DNA from: Atopobiaceae bacterium
GTDB lineage: Bacteria > Actinomycetota > Coriobacteriia > Coriobacteriales > Atopobiaceae
DNA length: 64,000 bases
Direction: 5' to 3'
NCBI GenBank assembly: GCA_022482785.1
Contig: JAKVON010000006.1
Location: 1 to 64,000, forward strand
The notes below the pieces were generated by a model. That model saw only the letters and a program-made list of their open reading frames with translations, did not search any database and was not told the origin of the DNA. Shown here piece by piece: positions 18,395-29,101 of this stretch. Every line of letters starts with the position of its first letter. Within the stretch, counting starts at the first letter, position 1. The position numbers and the translations under genes are program-made.

Positions 18395-19460
18395 CGAGGC
18401 GCGGCCGACGAGCGCAGGGGTCCTCGCCTCGTACGCCCCATGCGCCGGCCTCGACTCCAGCCTGCGGGCCTTCCCCCGCACGGGCTCGGTCGCCGAGCGC
18501 CTCGCGGCCCGCCCCTTCCTCATGGCCCCCATGGCCGGCGTCTCCGACGCGGCCTACCGCCTCATGGCGCGCGCGGGCGGGGCTGGGCTCGCCTACACGG
18601 AGATGGTCTCGGTGGCGGGCATCCACTACGGCGGGGACAAGACCTGGAAGCTCGTCGTCCCGGACGGGTCGGAGCCCGACGTCGCGGTGCAGCTCTTCGG
18701 CAGCGAGCCCGAGCAGTTCCGCGAGGCGGCGGCCGCGGTCGCCGAGCGCCTGGGCGGCCTGCTCGCACTCCTCGACGTCAACATGGCCTGCCCCGTCCCC
18801 AAGGTGACGCGCAAGGGGGAGGGAAGCGCGCTGCTCGACGACCCGGAGCGCGCGGCCTCCATAGTGCGCGCCTGCGTCGCGGAGGCGAGGGTGCCGGTCA
18901 CGGTCAAGATCCGCTCCGGCCGCACGGCCGACAGGCCCGTGGCCCCCGAGTTCGCCCGAGCCATGGCCGATGCCGGCGCGAGCGCCGTCGCCGTGCATGG
19001 CAGGAGCGCCTCGCAGCTCTACCGCGGCAAGGCGGACTGGTCGATGGTGGCGCGGGTGGCGCGGGCGGTCGACGTCCCCGTCATCGGCTCGGGCGACGTG
19101 CTCGACGCCCGCTCGGCGGTCGCGATGCTTGCCGAGACGGGCTGCGCGGCGGCCTTCGTCGCCCGCGGGAGCTACGGCGACCCCTGGCTCTTCTCCGACG
19201 CCGTGGCGACGAGAGAGGGGCGGGCCCCCGCCGAGCATGGTCCCGCCGAGCGCCTGGCGGCGTTCGAATGCCACGTGAGGCTGCTCTCGGCCACCGGCGC
19301 CCACCTCGCGCGTGCCAGGAGCCTCGCGGGATGGTACCTCAAGGGCTCCCCGCATGCCGCCCGCCTGAGGGACAGGGCGATGTCGTGCGTCACCCAGGAG
19401 GACTTCCTCGCTCTCGTCGAGACGGCCCGATCCGAGGGGGCGCGAGATGACGGGCGATGA
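18387..19460 (+). CDS. tRNA-dihydrouridine synthase (Dus family)
   Basis: FMN enzyme reducing uridines of the tRNA D loop. [21 protein letters not shown] is the N-terminal signature, [19 protein letters not shown] carries the catalytic cysteine, and [17 protein letters not shown] and GSGDVLDA are further family segments. It looks like the DusB branch, but I do not assign the subtype. ATG 18387 overlaps the lepA stop, and its own end overlaps hemW by 14 nt. At 357 residues it is full length. Confidence 0.93.
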
Positions 19461-20721
19461 GCAGGGCTGGGAGGCGTGCCTGGACGCCGACCTCCCCCGT
19501 GCCCTCTACCTGCACATCCCCTTCTGCGTGAGGAAATGCTCCTACTGCGACTTCTCGAGCGAGCCCGTCGGGCGCGAGACCCGCCAGGCGCGGGCCTATG
19601 CCGACTCCCTCGCGGCCGAGCTCTCGAGGCTCTCCGCGGCGGGCCTCCTGGAGGACGTGACCACCGCCTACGTGGGCGGGGGCACGCCCACCGTCCTCGG
19701 CATGCGCCTCTGCTCCCTCGTCGGCGACATCCGGCGTGCCGCCCCGGGGATCGCCGAGCTCACCTGCGAGGCGAATCCCGACACCCTCGTGCCCGAGGTG
19801 CTCGACGGGCTCGTCGAGGCAGGGTGCACGAGGCTCTCCGTCGGGGTGCAGAGCCTGGACGACGGAGAGCTCGTGCCCCTCGGCCGGCTCCATGACGCCG
19901 CCACCGCGGAGGACGCGCTGCGCCGCGCCGTCTCGACCGGCCTCGCCGTCTCGTGCGACCTCATGTGCGGCATCCCGCGCCAGACCCCCGTGAGCTGGCA
20001 GCGGACCCTCTCCCGCGCGATCGCGACGGGCATCGTCCATGCGAGCGTCTATCCGCTGACCATCGAGGAGGGCACGCCGTTCTCGGCGGCGGTCGAGGGG
20101 GGAGGCATGCGGAGGCCCTCCGACGACGAGCAGGCAGACCTCATGCTGCTCGCCGCGCGGCAGCTCGAGTCGGCGGGGTTCTCGCGCTATGAGGTCGCGA
20201 GCTATGCGCTTCCCGGCTTCGAGTGCCGCCACAACGAGGCCTACTGGACGGGCGTCCCCTACCTCGGCCTCGGGACCGCGGCGTCGTCCATGCTCGGCGC
20301 GCGTGGCTATCGTCGGCTCCGCGTCCTCGCGCCCCGGCTTCCCGAAGCGGGGCCACGCGTCTCGCGGGTCCGCCTCACGTGCCGCTCGGCGCATTCGCGC
20401 CTCTCCGCCGACCCGAGCGTCTCGGCCCAGTCCTACGAGCTCGAGATGCTCGATGCCCGGCAGGCCGCCGCGGAGGACCTGATGCTCTCCATGAGGATGG
20501 TCGCGGGCGCGCCGGAGGGGCTCCTCGCCCACGCCCGCAGGCGGATCGGCGCCCAGGCCGTCGACGAGGCCCTCGCCCGCGTCGTGGGGTCGGGCCTCGC
20601 GCGCTGGTCAGGGGCACGTCTCGTGCCTACCCATATGGGGTGGCTTCTTGGAAATGAGCTCTACGGGAGCCTGTGGGAACTCTCCGAGGGTACAATCGAG
20701 ACTCGTGTCTACGAGCCATAG
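19447..20721 (+). CDS. hemW: Radical SAM heme chaperone HemW
   Basis: HemN-like protein now regarded as a heme-trafficking factor rather than a coproporphyrinogen oxidase. LHIPFCVRKCSYCDF holds the CxxxCxxC cluster without the fourth cysteine of true HemN. YVGGGTPTVL, EANPDTL and VGVQSLDDGEL follow. The typical lepA-hemW-dnaJ/hrcA neighbourhood supports it. At 424 residues it is somewhat long because of an inserted basic stretch between about residues 270 and 325. Confidence 0.92.
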   Translation: MTGDEQGWEACLDADLPRALYLHIPFCVRKCSYCDFSSEPVGRETRQARAYADSLAAELSRLSAAGLLEDVTTAYVGGGTPTVLGMRLCSLVGDIRRAAPGIAELTCEANPDTLVPEVLDGLVEAGCTRLSVGVQSLDDGELVPLGRLHDAATAEDALRRAVSTGLAVSCDLMCGIPRQTPVSWQRTLSRAIATGIVHASVYPLTIEEGTPFSAAVEGGGMRRPSDDEQADLMLLAARQLESAGFSRYEVASYALPGFECRHNEAYWTGVPYLGLGTAASSMLGARGYRRLRVLAPRLPEAGPRVSRVRLTCRSAHSRLSADPSVSAQSYELEMLDARQAAAEDLMLSMRMVAGAPEGLLAHARRRIGAQAVDEALARVVGSGLARWSGARLVPTHMGWLLGNELYGSLWELSEGTIETRVYEP

Positions 20722-20737
20722 GTCAGGAGCCCCATTC

Positions 20738-21898
20738 ATGTCCGCCATGAACGACAAGGACTACTACGCCATCCTCGGCGTCGAGAAGACCGCGACGACC
20801 GAGGAGATACGGCGTGCCTTCCAGAAGAAGGCCGTGAAGCTGCACCCCGACGTCAACAAGGAGCCGGGCGCGGAGGAGCGGTTCAAGGAGGTCTCGGAGG
20901 CCTACGCGGTCCTCTCCGACCCGGACAAGCGCCGCCACTACGACCAGATGCGCGCCAACCCGTTCGCCGGCGGCGGCATGCCCACCCAGCCGCAGGGAGG
21001 CTCCTACGGCTATGGCGGCGGCTCGGGCGACCCCTTCGGATGGGGGTTCCCCTTCGGCGGGGGCTCCTCTCCCTTCGGCGGCCCCTACTCGGGGGGCTCC
21101 TCGTCGCGGCGCAGCCACGCCTACAACCCGAAGGTGGGGGCCGACATCGTCTACGACCTCAACCTCAGTGCCGCCGAGGCCAAGGAGGGCGTCTCCAAGG
21201 GCGTCACCTACCAGCGCTACGACACCTGCACGGCCTGCCACGGCTCTGGCTCGACCAGCTCCGGCGGCTCCGTCACCTGCCCCACCTGCGGCGGGACGGG
21301 CCATGTCGCCGTAGACCTCTCGTGGATATTCGGTGCCGGGGCCATGGAGATGGAGTGCCCGGAGTGCGAGGGCACGGGCCGCGTGGTCGCCGAGCCCTGC
21401 GAGCGATGCGGCGGCTCGGGCCGCGAGATCAGCGCGAGCGAGGTCGTGGTCGAGGTCCCGGCCGGCAGCCATGACGGCCGCGAGGTACGCGTCAAGGGGA
21501 AGGGCAACGTCGGGACGAACGGCCGCGAGGCCGGCGACTTCGTCTGCCGCGTCTGCGTCGCCGAGGAGAGGCTCGACCCGAGGAGCTCGACCGGCTTCCA
21601 GCTCCTCGGCTTCCTGGCCCCCTTCTACGTCTTCGGCCTGGCTGCGGGGGTTCTCGCCTCGGTCGCGGCCGTCTGCCTGATCCCGCTCGTCATCGCGCTG
21701 TTCCTGGTCGTCGGCGGCGGGCTCCTGGGGCGCGGCTCGACCTGGTGGGCGAGCGCCGGGCGGTCCTTCAGGCATGGCGCGGCGAGCGGCGTGGTCATCG
21801 CCCTCTTCACGATCGCGCTCATGTCCTGCTCCTCGGCGCTCGGCACGGCCTCGTACTCGAGCGCGGCCTCGGGCGTCTCCCAGGGGATCAGGACCTAG
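20738..21898 (+). CDS. DnaJ-like co-chaperone with C-terminal membrane helices
   Basis: A J-domain protein of unusual build. The J domain contains HPD at residues 36-38, then a Gly/Phe-rich linker (about 75-125). Four CxxCxGxG zinc motifs lie at about 164-228, followed by one beta domain (VVVEVPAGSHDGREVRVKGKG). Where canonical DnaJ has its second peptide-binding and dimerisation domain, this protein has a long hydrophobic segment (about 288-330) and another helix (about 348-365). It would therefore place DnaK recruitment at the membrane. Start ATG 20738 has AGGAG 8 nt upstream. It precedes hrcA by 4 nt. A second, soluble dnaJ follows hrcA. Confidence 0.88.
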   Translation: MSAMNDKDYYAILGVEKTATTEEIRRAFQKKAVKLHPDVNKEPGAEERFKEVSEAYAVLSDPDKRRHYDQMRANPFAGGGMPTQPQGGSYGYGGGSGDPFGWGFPFGGGSSPFGGPYSGGSSSRRSHAYNPKVGADIVYDLNLSAAEAKEGVSKGVTYQRYDTCTACHGSGSTSSGGSVTCPTCGGTGHVAVDLSWIFGAGAMEMECPECEGTGRVVAEPCERCGGSGREISASEVVVEVPAGSHDGREVRVKGKGNVGTNGREAGDFVCRVCVAEERLDPRSSTGFQLLGFLAPFYVFGLAAGVLASVAAVCLIPLVIALFLVVGGGLLGRGSTWWASAGRSFRHGAASGVVIALFTIALMSCSSALGTASYSSAASGVSQGIRT

Positions 21899-21902
21899 TC
21901 CC

Positions 21903-22901
21903 ATGGAGCGGAGCATGTCGAGGATGATGGCGGTGCTCCATGCCGTCATCGAGGAATACGTCGAGACCGGCTCGCCCGTCGGCAGCCGGACCCTCGCCGA
22001 GAGGGGCGACTTCGCCGTCTCGCCGGCGACGATACGCTCCGACCTGAGCAGGCTCGAGGGCTCGGGCCACCTCACCCATCCGCACGTCTCGGCCGGCCGC
22101 ATACCGACCGACCTCGGGTATCGCGCCGCGGTCGACGACGACCTGGCAAGCGGTGCCGTGGTCCACGGCTCGGGCCTGCCGCTCGTCCGCGCGGACTCGG
22201 TGGGCGAGGCCATGCGCGGCATCGCCGCGGCCCTCGCCAACATGACCCATTGCCTCGCGATCGTCTCCGACCCGGTCTCGCAGTCGGCCTCCATCTCGCG
22301 CATCGCGCTCGTCCGCACGAAGGGCCCGCAGGCGGTCCTCATCGTCGTCTGCGACGACGGCCGCGTCGAGAGCCGCAAGGTGAGCTGTCCCGGCATCTCG
22401 GACGCGGACCTCGCGAGGGTCGAGGGCATCCTCGCCACGCTCTTCGTGGGTTCGGACGTCTCCCGGGCCGACCTCGAGAGCTATCGGCTCGACAACGCCG
22501 TCGACGGCCTCGTGGCCAGGCTCGCCCAGCTCGTGCGGTCCTCGGTCGCGCGCGCCGGGGACGCGCCGCGCACGAGCGCGGGCGTGCGGTTCCTCCTCGC
22601 CCAGCCCGAGTTCCGGGAGGCCACCGACGTGCGCCCGTTCGTGGGGGCCTTCGAGGACGACGACATCGACTTCGGCTCGCTGCTCACCTCGCCCGACGGC
22701 GGGCTCGTCGTGCGCATCGGGCGCGAGAACCCGGACGACCGCCTCTCGGCGCTCTCGTTCGTCGCCCGCGAGTACCAGGCGGGCTCGGGCGTGGGGTTCG
22801 TGGCCTGCGTCGGGCCGACGAGAATGGACTATCGTGTCACCATCGGGGCCGTCGAGGCGGGGGCCGAGCAGGCCGCGTCCGTCATCGACGGCACCCTCTG
22901 A
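21903..22901 (+). CDS. hrcA: Heat-inducible transcription repressor HrcA
   Basis: Repressor of class I heat-shock genes that binds CIRCE operators and is itself folded by GroE. The N-terminal winged helix ends in FAVSPATIRSDLSRLEGSGHL, and HPHVSAGRIPTDLGYR is the family signature. The C-terminal GAF-like domain ends in the conserved MDYRVTIGAVEAGAEQ. At 332 residues it is normal. ATG 21915 is an alternative start with a closer GGAGCGGAG. I found no CIRCE-like inverted repeat upstream within the window. Confidence 0.93.
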   Translation: MERSMSRMMAVLHAVIEEYVETGSPVGSRTLAERGDFAVSPATIRSDLSRLEGSGHLTHPHVSAGRIPTDLGYRAAVDDDLASGAVVHGSGLPLVRADSVGEAMRGIAAALANMTHCLAIVSDPVSQSASISRIALVRTKGPQAVLIVVCDDGRVESRKVSCPGISDADLARVEGILATLFVGSDVSRADLESYRLDNAVDGLVARLAQLVRSSVARAGDAPRTSAGVRFLLAQPEFREATDVRPFVGAFEDDDIDFGSLLTSPDGGLVVRIGRENPDDRLSALSFVAREYQAGSGVGFVACVGPTRMDYRVTIGAVEAGAEQAASVIDGTL

Positions 22902-22926
22902 CCAGGTTCGTGAGGAAAAGAGAGCA

Positions 22927-24124
22927 ATGCAACCGAGCAATGACTACTACCAGGTGCTCGGCGTCCCCCGTGACGCCGACCAGCGCACCATCAAGCGCGC
23001 CTTCCTCAAGAAGGCGCGCGAGGTCCACCCCGACGTCTCCGACGCCCCAGACGCGGAGGAGCAGTTCAAGCAGGTGAACGAGGCCTACTCCGTCCTCTCC
23101 GACGAGAGGAGGCGGCAGAACTACGACCAGTTCGGCGACCCAGACGGCCCCGGCGGCTTCGGCGGCGGGGACTACGTCGACATGAGCGACATCTTCGGCG
23201 GCTTCGGCATGGACGACATCTTCTCCTCGTTCTTCGGCGGGTCCGCCGCGGGGGGCGGCCGGGCGGCGCGCACGCGCGGCCGCGACATGGGCATCACGCT
23301 CCACGTCACGCTCGCCGAGGCCGCGAGCGGCTGCAAGAAGACCGTCGCCTACGAGAGGCTCGCCCCCTGCGACGACTGCGGCGGCACGGGCGTCGCCGCG
23401 GGCGGGTCCGTCAGGACCTGCGGGCGCTGCCATGGGACGGGCCGCGTGGTGCAGGTGCAGCGCACCATCCTCGGCTCGATGCAGACGCAGGCCACGTGCC
23501 CCGACTGCCATGGCACGGGGCATGTGGTCGACAAGCCGTGCGAGACCTGCGGCGGGCAGGGGAGGACCCCCAGCCACGAGACCGTCGAGGTCGAGATCCC
23601 CGCCGGCATCCACTCCGGCCAGCAGCTCAAGGTCGAGGGGCGCGGCGAGGCGGGCGTCCGGGGCGATCGCGGCGGCGACCTCGTCGTCGGCATCGACGTG
23701 GCCGACGACCCCCGCTTCACGCGCCAGGGGGACGACCTCTTCTGCGAGCGCACCGTCTCGGCCATCCAGGCGATGCTCGGCTGCACGGTGTCCGTCGAGG
23801 GGGTCCTCGAGGGCGAGCGCGTGGAGGTGGAGGTCCCCGCCGGGACGCAGTACGGCGACCAGGTCTCGGCCGAGGGGCATGGCATGCCCCGGCTCGGCAG
23901 CTCGGCCCGCGGGCAGGCTCGTCGTCGTCGTCCGCGTGAGCGTGCCCGCCGACCTCTCCGCCCAGGACCGCGCCGCCCTCGAGGGCATCGCCGAGCGAAG
24001 GGGCGAGAGCCTCGAGGCGGAGCGGGACCCGGCCGAGGGCCCCGCGCCCGAGGCCGGAGGGCGGCGCGGTCGCAAGCCGCGCCCCAAGGCCAAGCCGCGG
24101 GTCCGGAAGGGAAGGCGCGGGTGA
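22927..24124 (+). CDS. dnaJ: Chaperone DnaJ (one-base frameshift near the 3' end)
   Basis: Soluble DnaJ that delivers substrates to DnaK. The J domain has HPD at residues 34-36, then a Gly/Phe region (FGGGDYVDMSDIFGGFGMDD), four CxxCxGxG motifs (CDDCGGTG through CETCGGQG) and both C-terminal beta domains. A G-run at 23911-23913 carries one base too many; removing one G continues the frame as GRLVVVVRVSVPADLSAQDR and stops at 24122-24124, GTGA-overlapping mtaB. Without the correction the frame runs on into mtaB and mimics a fusion. I treat the indel as a likely sequence error. Confidence 0.88.
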
Positions 24125-25444
24125 GCGCCGAGGCCCGTCCCAAGGCCGCCGTCGTCAACCTCGGCTGCCGGGTGAACCGCGTCGAGCTCGACGACATCGC
24201 GGCCGGCCTCGTCTCGGCCGGGATGTCCCTCGCGGACGAGCGGGAGGCCGAGCTCGTCGTCATCAACACGTGCGCCGTGACGGGGGAGGCGGAGAAGAAG
24301 GCGCGCAAGGCCATCCGCCACGCGGCCTCCCTGCCTGCCCGTCCCCCTCGTCGTCGCCACCGGCTGCGCCGCCGCCCTCTTCTCGTCGGAGCTCGCCTCC
24401 CTCGGGGAGAACGTCTCCGTCGTCGCCGACAAGTCGGCGGTCGTCGCGAGATGCTGCGAGGAGATGGGGATCGACCCCCCTCGGAGAGGCCCGTGCCCCT
24501 CGGGCCCCGTCGGCATCACCGGCAGGGTGCGGCCTGGCATCAAGGTCCAGGACGGGTGCGACAGCCGATGCGCCTACTGCATCGTGTGGAAGGCGCGCGG
24601 GCCGTCGAGGTCGCTCGGGCTCGACGAGGTCGTCGCCCGGGTGCGGGACGCCTCGGCGCAGGGGGCCGGCGAGGTGGTCCTCACGGGCATCAACCTCGGC
24701 AGGTACGACGTCCCCCTCGGGGGCGGCAGGGCGGGCCTCGCGAGGCTCGTCGACGCGGTCCTCGAGCGCACCGACGTCGGCCGCGTGAGGCTCTCCTCCG
24801 TCGAGCCGCTCGACGTCACGCCCGAGCTCCTCGGCGTCATGTCGGCCTCGGACGGCCGCGTCGCTCCGTTCCTGCACCTTCCCCTGCAGTCGGGCTGCGA
24901 CGCCACGCTCGCCCGCATGGGCCGCCCCTACGACTCGGGCGGGTACCGCTCCGTGGCGGAAGCCGCGCGCGAGGCCCTGCCCGCGCTCGCCCTGGCATGC
25001 GACGTCATGGTGGGCTTCCCCGGCGAGGACGAGGGCGAGTTCTCGTCCTCGCACGGGTTCTGCCGTGAGATGGCGTTCGCCCGCATGCACGTCTTCCGCT
25101 ACTCGCCCCGCCCAGGGACCGTCGCCGCGGCGGCGTCCGGGCAGGTCGCTCCCGCCGAGAAGGCCGCTCGCGGCGAGCGGATGCGCTCCCTGTCGCGCGA
25201 GATGCGCGCCTCGTACCTCTCCGGGCTCGTGGGCAGGACGGAGCGCGTCTGCGTGGAGAGCCCCGGCCGCGCGACCACCGGGGGCCTTGCCGAGGCGCTC
25301 GTCGACGAGCGCCTGCCCGTCGGGGGGCTTTCGGACGTCCTCGTGCGCGCCGTCGGCCGCGACGGGCTGCTCGATGCCAGGCCGCCCCTTTCGGCGAGCG
25401 GCGATATTACGGCCGGCGATGGCGCGGGACACCACAACCGCTAG
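24121..25444 (+). CDS. mtaB: tRNA threonylcarbamoyladenosine methylthiotransferase MtaB (frameshifted)
   Basis: Radical SAM enzyme that adds a methylthio group to t6A37 of tRNA. The N-terminal UPF0004 domain has NLGCRVNRVELDDI and NTCAVTGEAEKKARKAIR, and GCAAAL carries its third cysteine. The radical SAM cluster is GCDSRCAYCIVWKARGPSRS, and LPLQSGCDATLARMGR follows. A run of five C at 24343-24347 should be four: the N-terminal part reads in one frame and the rest in another. The start GTG 24121 overlaps dnaJ. Third methylthiotransferase-type gene in the window besides rimO and miaB. Confidence 0.87.
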
Positions 25445-25454
25445 AATGGCTGCA

Positions 25455-25491
25455 GGTGCCCTCCACCAGGCCTGGCGTCTGGAGGGGCGCC
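25455..25491 (+). promoter_or_regulatory. Leader hairpin of phoH
   Basis: GGTGCCCTCCA (25455-25465) pairs almost fully with TGGAGGGGCGCC (25480-25491) between mtaB and phoH. A possible -10 (TAGAAT, 25442-25447) overlaps the mtaB stop. The hairpin would sit in the phoH 5' UTR. Its function is unknown. Confidence 0.35.
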
Positions 25492-25516
25492 GCAGGGCGT
25501 CTTCCAACGGAGGAAC

Positions 25517-26485
<969 letters not shown>

Positions 26486-26492
26486 TCGCGCC

Positions 26493-27023
26493 ATGTCGGC
26501 CATTCTCGAGATGACGGACGACTCCTCGGTGCCTTCCCCCCTGGGCCAGGCGGAGATTCTCGCCGCGATGGACGCCGTCCTCGAGGCGGAGGGCGTCTCG
26601 CGCGACTGCGTGGTCTCGCTCTCCCTCGTCGACGACGAGGACATGCGCGGCTACAACCGCGAGTGGCGCGGCATAGACGCGCCCACCGACGTCCTCTCGT
26701 TCGAGATGGACCGGCCGGACCTCGCCCACGGGGCGGGTGCGGACGAGCTCTCGGCGCAGGGGGACGAGCCGTGCGAGCTGGGCGACATCGTCCTCGCGCC
26801 CGACTACGTCCGCCGGCAGGCGCCGCGCTTCGGCAATACCCCCGCGGACGAGATGCTCCTCCTCCTCGTGCATGGGATGCTCCACCTTCTTGGGTATGAC
26901 CATATCGTCGAGGAAGAGGCCCGCCGCATGGAGGCCCGCGAGGACGAGCTCGTCGCGGGCATCGTCGGCTCGGACCGCGTGACGGGCGGCACGGTGACGA
27001 GGCACGGGGGTGACGAGGCATGA
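26493..27023 (+). CDS. ybeY: Endoribonuclease YbeY (16S rRNA maturation)
   Basis: Metal-dependent RNase involved in 16S rRNA 3'-end processing and ribosome quality control. The metal-binding motif HGMLHLLGYDH is present, as are NREWRGIDAPTDVLSFEM and GDIVLAP. At 176 residues it is slightly longer than usual because of an acidic insert and a C-terminal tail. It overlaps dgkA by 4 nt (ATGA). Confidence 0.96.
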   Translation: MSAILEMTDDSSVPSPLGQAEILAAMDAVLEAEGVSRDCVVSLSLVDDEDMRGYNREWRGIDAPTDVLSFEMDRPDLAHGAGADELSAQGDEPCELGDIVLAPDYVRRQAPRFGNTPADEMLLLLVHGMLHLLGYDHIVEEEARRMEAREDELVAGIVGSDRVTGGTVTRHGGDEA

Positions 27024-27394
27024 TTCCAGGCTCGAGCAGCGACCATCCCACCTTCAGGAAGAGCTTCGGCTTCGCCGTCCAGGGTCTCCGGACCGCCATC
27101 GCGACCGAGCGCAACATCAAGGTCATGCTCGGCGGCGCCGTGCTGGCCGCGGTCCTTGGCATAGTGCTGAGGATAGATGCTTTGAGCTGGGCGATCGTGA
27201 TCGCGTGCATGGGCTTCGTGCTCAGCTCCGAGCTGGTGAACACGGCGATCGAGACCATCGTCGACCTCGTGAGCCCCGAGTTCCATCCGCTCGCCGGGCG
27301 GGCGAAGGACATCTCCGCCGCCGCCGAGCTCGTCCTGTGCATCGCCGCCGGCATCGTTGGCCTCATCGTTTTCGGCCATGCCATCCTGCGATGA
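27020..27394 (+). CDS. dgkA: Diacylglycerol/undecaprenol kinase
   Basis: Small integral membrane kinase; the Gram-positive DgkA type phosphorylates undecaprenol to recycle the cell-wall lipid carrier. The family core SSELVNTAIETIVDLVSPEFHPLAGRAKDISAAAELV contains the catalytic glutamate and the ENTAxE-like motif (here VNTAIE). Three hydrophobic helices fit. At 124 residues it is complete. It overlaps both ybeY and era by 4 nt. Substrate choice is inferred from the phylum. Confidence 0.92.
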   Translation: MIPGSSSDHPTFRKSFGFAVQGLRTAIATERNIKVMLGGAVLAAVLGIVLRIDALSWAIVIACMGFVLSSELVNTAIETIVDLVSPEFHPLAGRAKDISAAAELVLCIAAGIVGLIVFGHAILR

Positions 27395-28338
27395 CGAGAG
27401 AGGGCTCCATGCGACCTGAGACCGAGACAGAGAACGTGTCCGAGGCTCCCTACAGGAGCGGCTTCGTCGCGCTCGTGGGCAGGCCTAACGTAGGCAAGTC
27501 CACCCTGCTCAACGCCGCCCTGGGCCATCGCGTCGCCATCACCAGCCCCGTCGCGCAGACCACCCGCCGCCGCCTCAGGGCGGTCATCACCACGGACTCC
27601 TCCCAGCTCGTGATCGTCGACACGCCCGGGCTGCACAAGCCGAAGGACGCGCTCGGCAAGGAGCTCAACCGGGCCGCCCTGGCAGAGCTCGCCGACGTCG
27701 ACGTCGTCGCCATGCTCGTCGATGCCACGAAGCCCGTCGGGACGGGCGACGAGTGGGTCGCCAAGCATGTCGATGCCGCCCGCGGCCGGCGCGTCCTCGT
27801 CGTCACGAAGGCGGACGTGTCGGATGGCGGGCAGGTCCAGGCGCAGCTCGAGGCGGCCAGGAGGCTCGCCCGCTTCGACGACGAGATCGTCGTCTCCGCA
27901 AAGGAGGGCTTCAACGTCGACGCGTTCGTCGAGGTCGTCTCCGCCTATCTGCCCGAGGGCCCGAAGTGGTTCCCCGACGGCATGGAGACGGACGCCGAGC
28001 CCGAAGACCTCGTCGCCGAGTTCGTGCGCGAGAAGGTGCTGCTCAACTGCCGCGAGGAGGTTCCCCATTCCGTGGCCGTCACCTGTGACGACATCGAGTG
28101 GGCCGAGGACGGTCACGCCTCCGTCACGGCGACCGTCCTGGTGGAGCGCGAGGGCCAGAAGGGCATCGTCGTGGGACACGGCGGCTCGATGATCAAGCTC
28201 GTCGGCACGCAGGCGCGCGCCGACATCGAGCGCCTCCTCGGATGCAAGGTGTACCTCGACCTCACCGTCCGGGTCCGTCCCCAGTGGCGCCGCGACGCCA
28301 ACGAGATCAGGCGCCTCGGCTACGACGCGGGGGAGTAG
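27391..28338 (+). CDS. era: Ribosome-assembly GTPase Era
   Basis: GTPase that binds the 3' end of 16S rRNA during 30S maturation. G1 GRPNVGKS, G3 DTPGLHKP and G4 TKAD are visible, and the C-terminal KH domain has EREGQKGIVVGHGGSMIKLVG. ATG 27391 overlaps the dgkA stop; ATG 27409, with AGAGGG before it, is an equally good start. At 315 residues it is normal. The phoH-ybeY-dgkA-era-recO order is the classic Gram-positive rRNA-processing cluster. Confidence 0.96.
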   Translation: MTREGSMRPETETENVSEAPYRSGFVALVGRPNVGKSTLLNAALGHRVAITSPVAQTTRRRLRAVITTDSSQLVIVDTPGLHKPKDALGKELNRAALAELADVDVVAMLVDATKPVGTGDEWVAKHVDAARGRRVLVVTKADVSDGGQVQAQLEAARRLARFDDEIVVSAKEGFNVDAFVEVVSAYLPEGPKWFPDGMETDAEPEDLVAEFVREKVLLNCREEVPHSVAVTCDDIEWAEDGHASVTATVLVEREGQKGIVVGHGGSMIKLVGTQARADIERLLGCKVYLDLTVRVRPQWRRDANEIRRLGYDAGE

Positions 28339-28344
28339 CCCGAC

Positions 28345-29097
28345 GTGCCTTCTGCCAGGACGCATGCCGAGCGCGTGATCGTGCTCGACCACACGAAGCT
28401 CGCCGAGCAGGACCTCATCCTGACGATGCTCGCCCGGGACGGAAAGCGCCTTCGCGCCGTCGCGAAGGGCGGCAGGAAGCCCGGCGGGCGCCTCGCCGGC
28501 AGATGCGACCTCTTCTGCGAGGACGACGTGCTGCTCGCGCGGGGGAGAGGCTCCCTCGAGATCGTGTCGGAGGCGGCGCTCGTCGACGCCCACGCCACGC
28601 TTCGCGACGACCTCGACCGCATGAGCTGCGCGAGCGCGATCTGCGAGGTCGCGCGCCACTCCTGCTTCGAGGATGCGGCCGACCCGTACGTGCACCCGAT
28701 CACCTCGCGCGCGCTCGCGGCCTGCGAGGAGGCGGCCGACCGGGCGCATCTCGACCTCGTGAGCGCCGCCTATGCCTTCAAGCTCCTCGCGCACGAGGGC
28801 TGGCGCCCCGAGCTCGAGGGCTGCGTCGGGTGCGGCGACCTCGCGGCGACGCGCTTCTCGGCCTCGGCGGGCGGCGTCCTCTGCGAGAGCTGCGCCTCGT
28901 CCGTCGAGGGGGCCGAGCCCATCAGCCCCTCCCAGCTCGGATGGCTTCGGGCCCTCTTGGCGCTGACCTTCTCCGAGCTGCTCGCGGCCGACGTCGACCC
29001 CGAGACGGGGGCGTTCCTCGCGAGCCTCGCCCATGTCTGGGCGACGACCCAGCTCGACGTGCGCCTCCGCGCCTTCGAGTTCGCGCTGAGCGTGTGA
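28345..29097 (+). CDS. recO: DNA repair protein RecO
   Basis: Loads RecA at gaps with RecF and RecR. The OB-fold N-terminus contains VLDHTKLAEQDLILTMLARDGKRLRAVAKGG. The zinc-binding cysteines are CVGCG and CESC near residues 163-184. It starts at GTG 28345, 6 nt after era. At 250 residues it is normal. A hairpin with a delayed T-run follows. Confidence 0.93.
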   Translation: MPSARTHAERVIVLDHTKLAEQDLILTMLARDGKRLRAVAKGGRKPGGRLAGRCDLFCEDDVLLARGRGSLEIVSEAALVDAHATLRDDLDRMSCASAICEVARHSCFEDAADPYVHPITSRALAACEEAADRAHLDLVSAAYAFKLLAHEGWRPELEGCVGCGDLAATRFSASAGGVLCESCASSVEGAEPISPSQLGWLRALLALTFSELLAADVDPETGAFLASLAHVWATTQLDVRLRAFEFALSV

Positions 29098-29101
29098 GCG
29101 G

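Noticed and set aside
21700-22930. CIRCE operator near hrcA or dnaJ
   Set aside because: I looked for TTAGCACTC-N9-GAGTGCTAA-like repeats upstream of hrcA and both dnaJ genes and saw none; the HrcA targets may be groESL or dnaK elsewhere.
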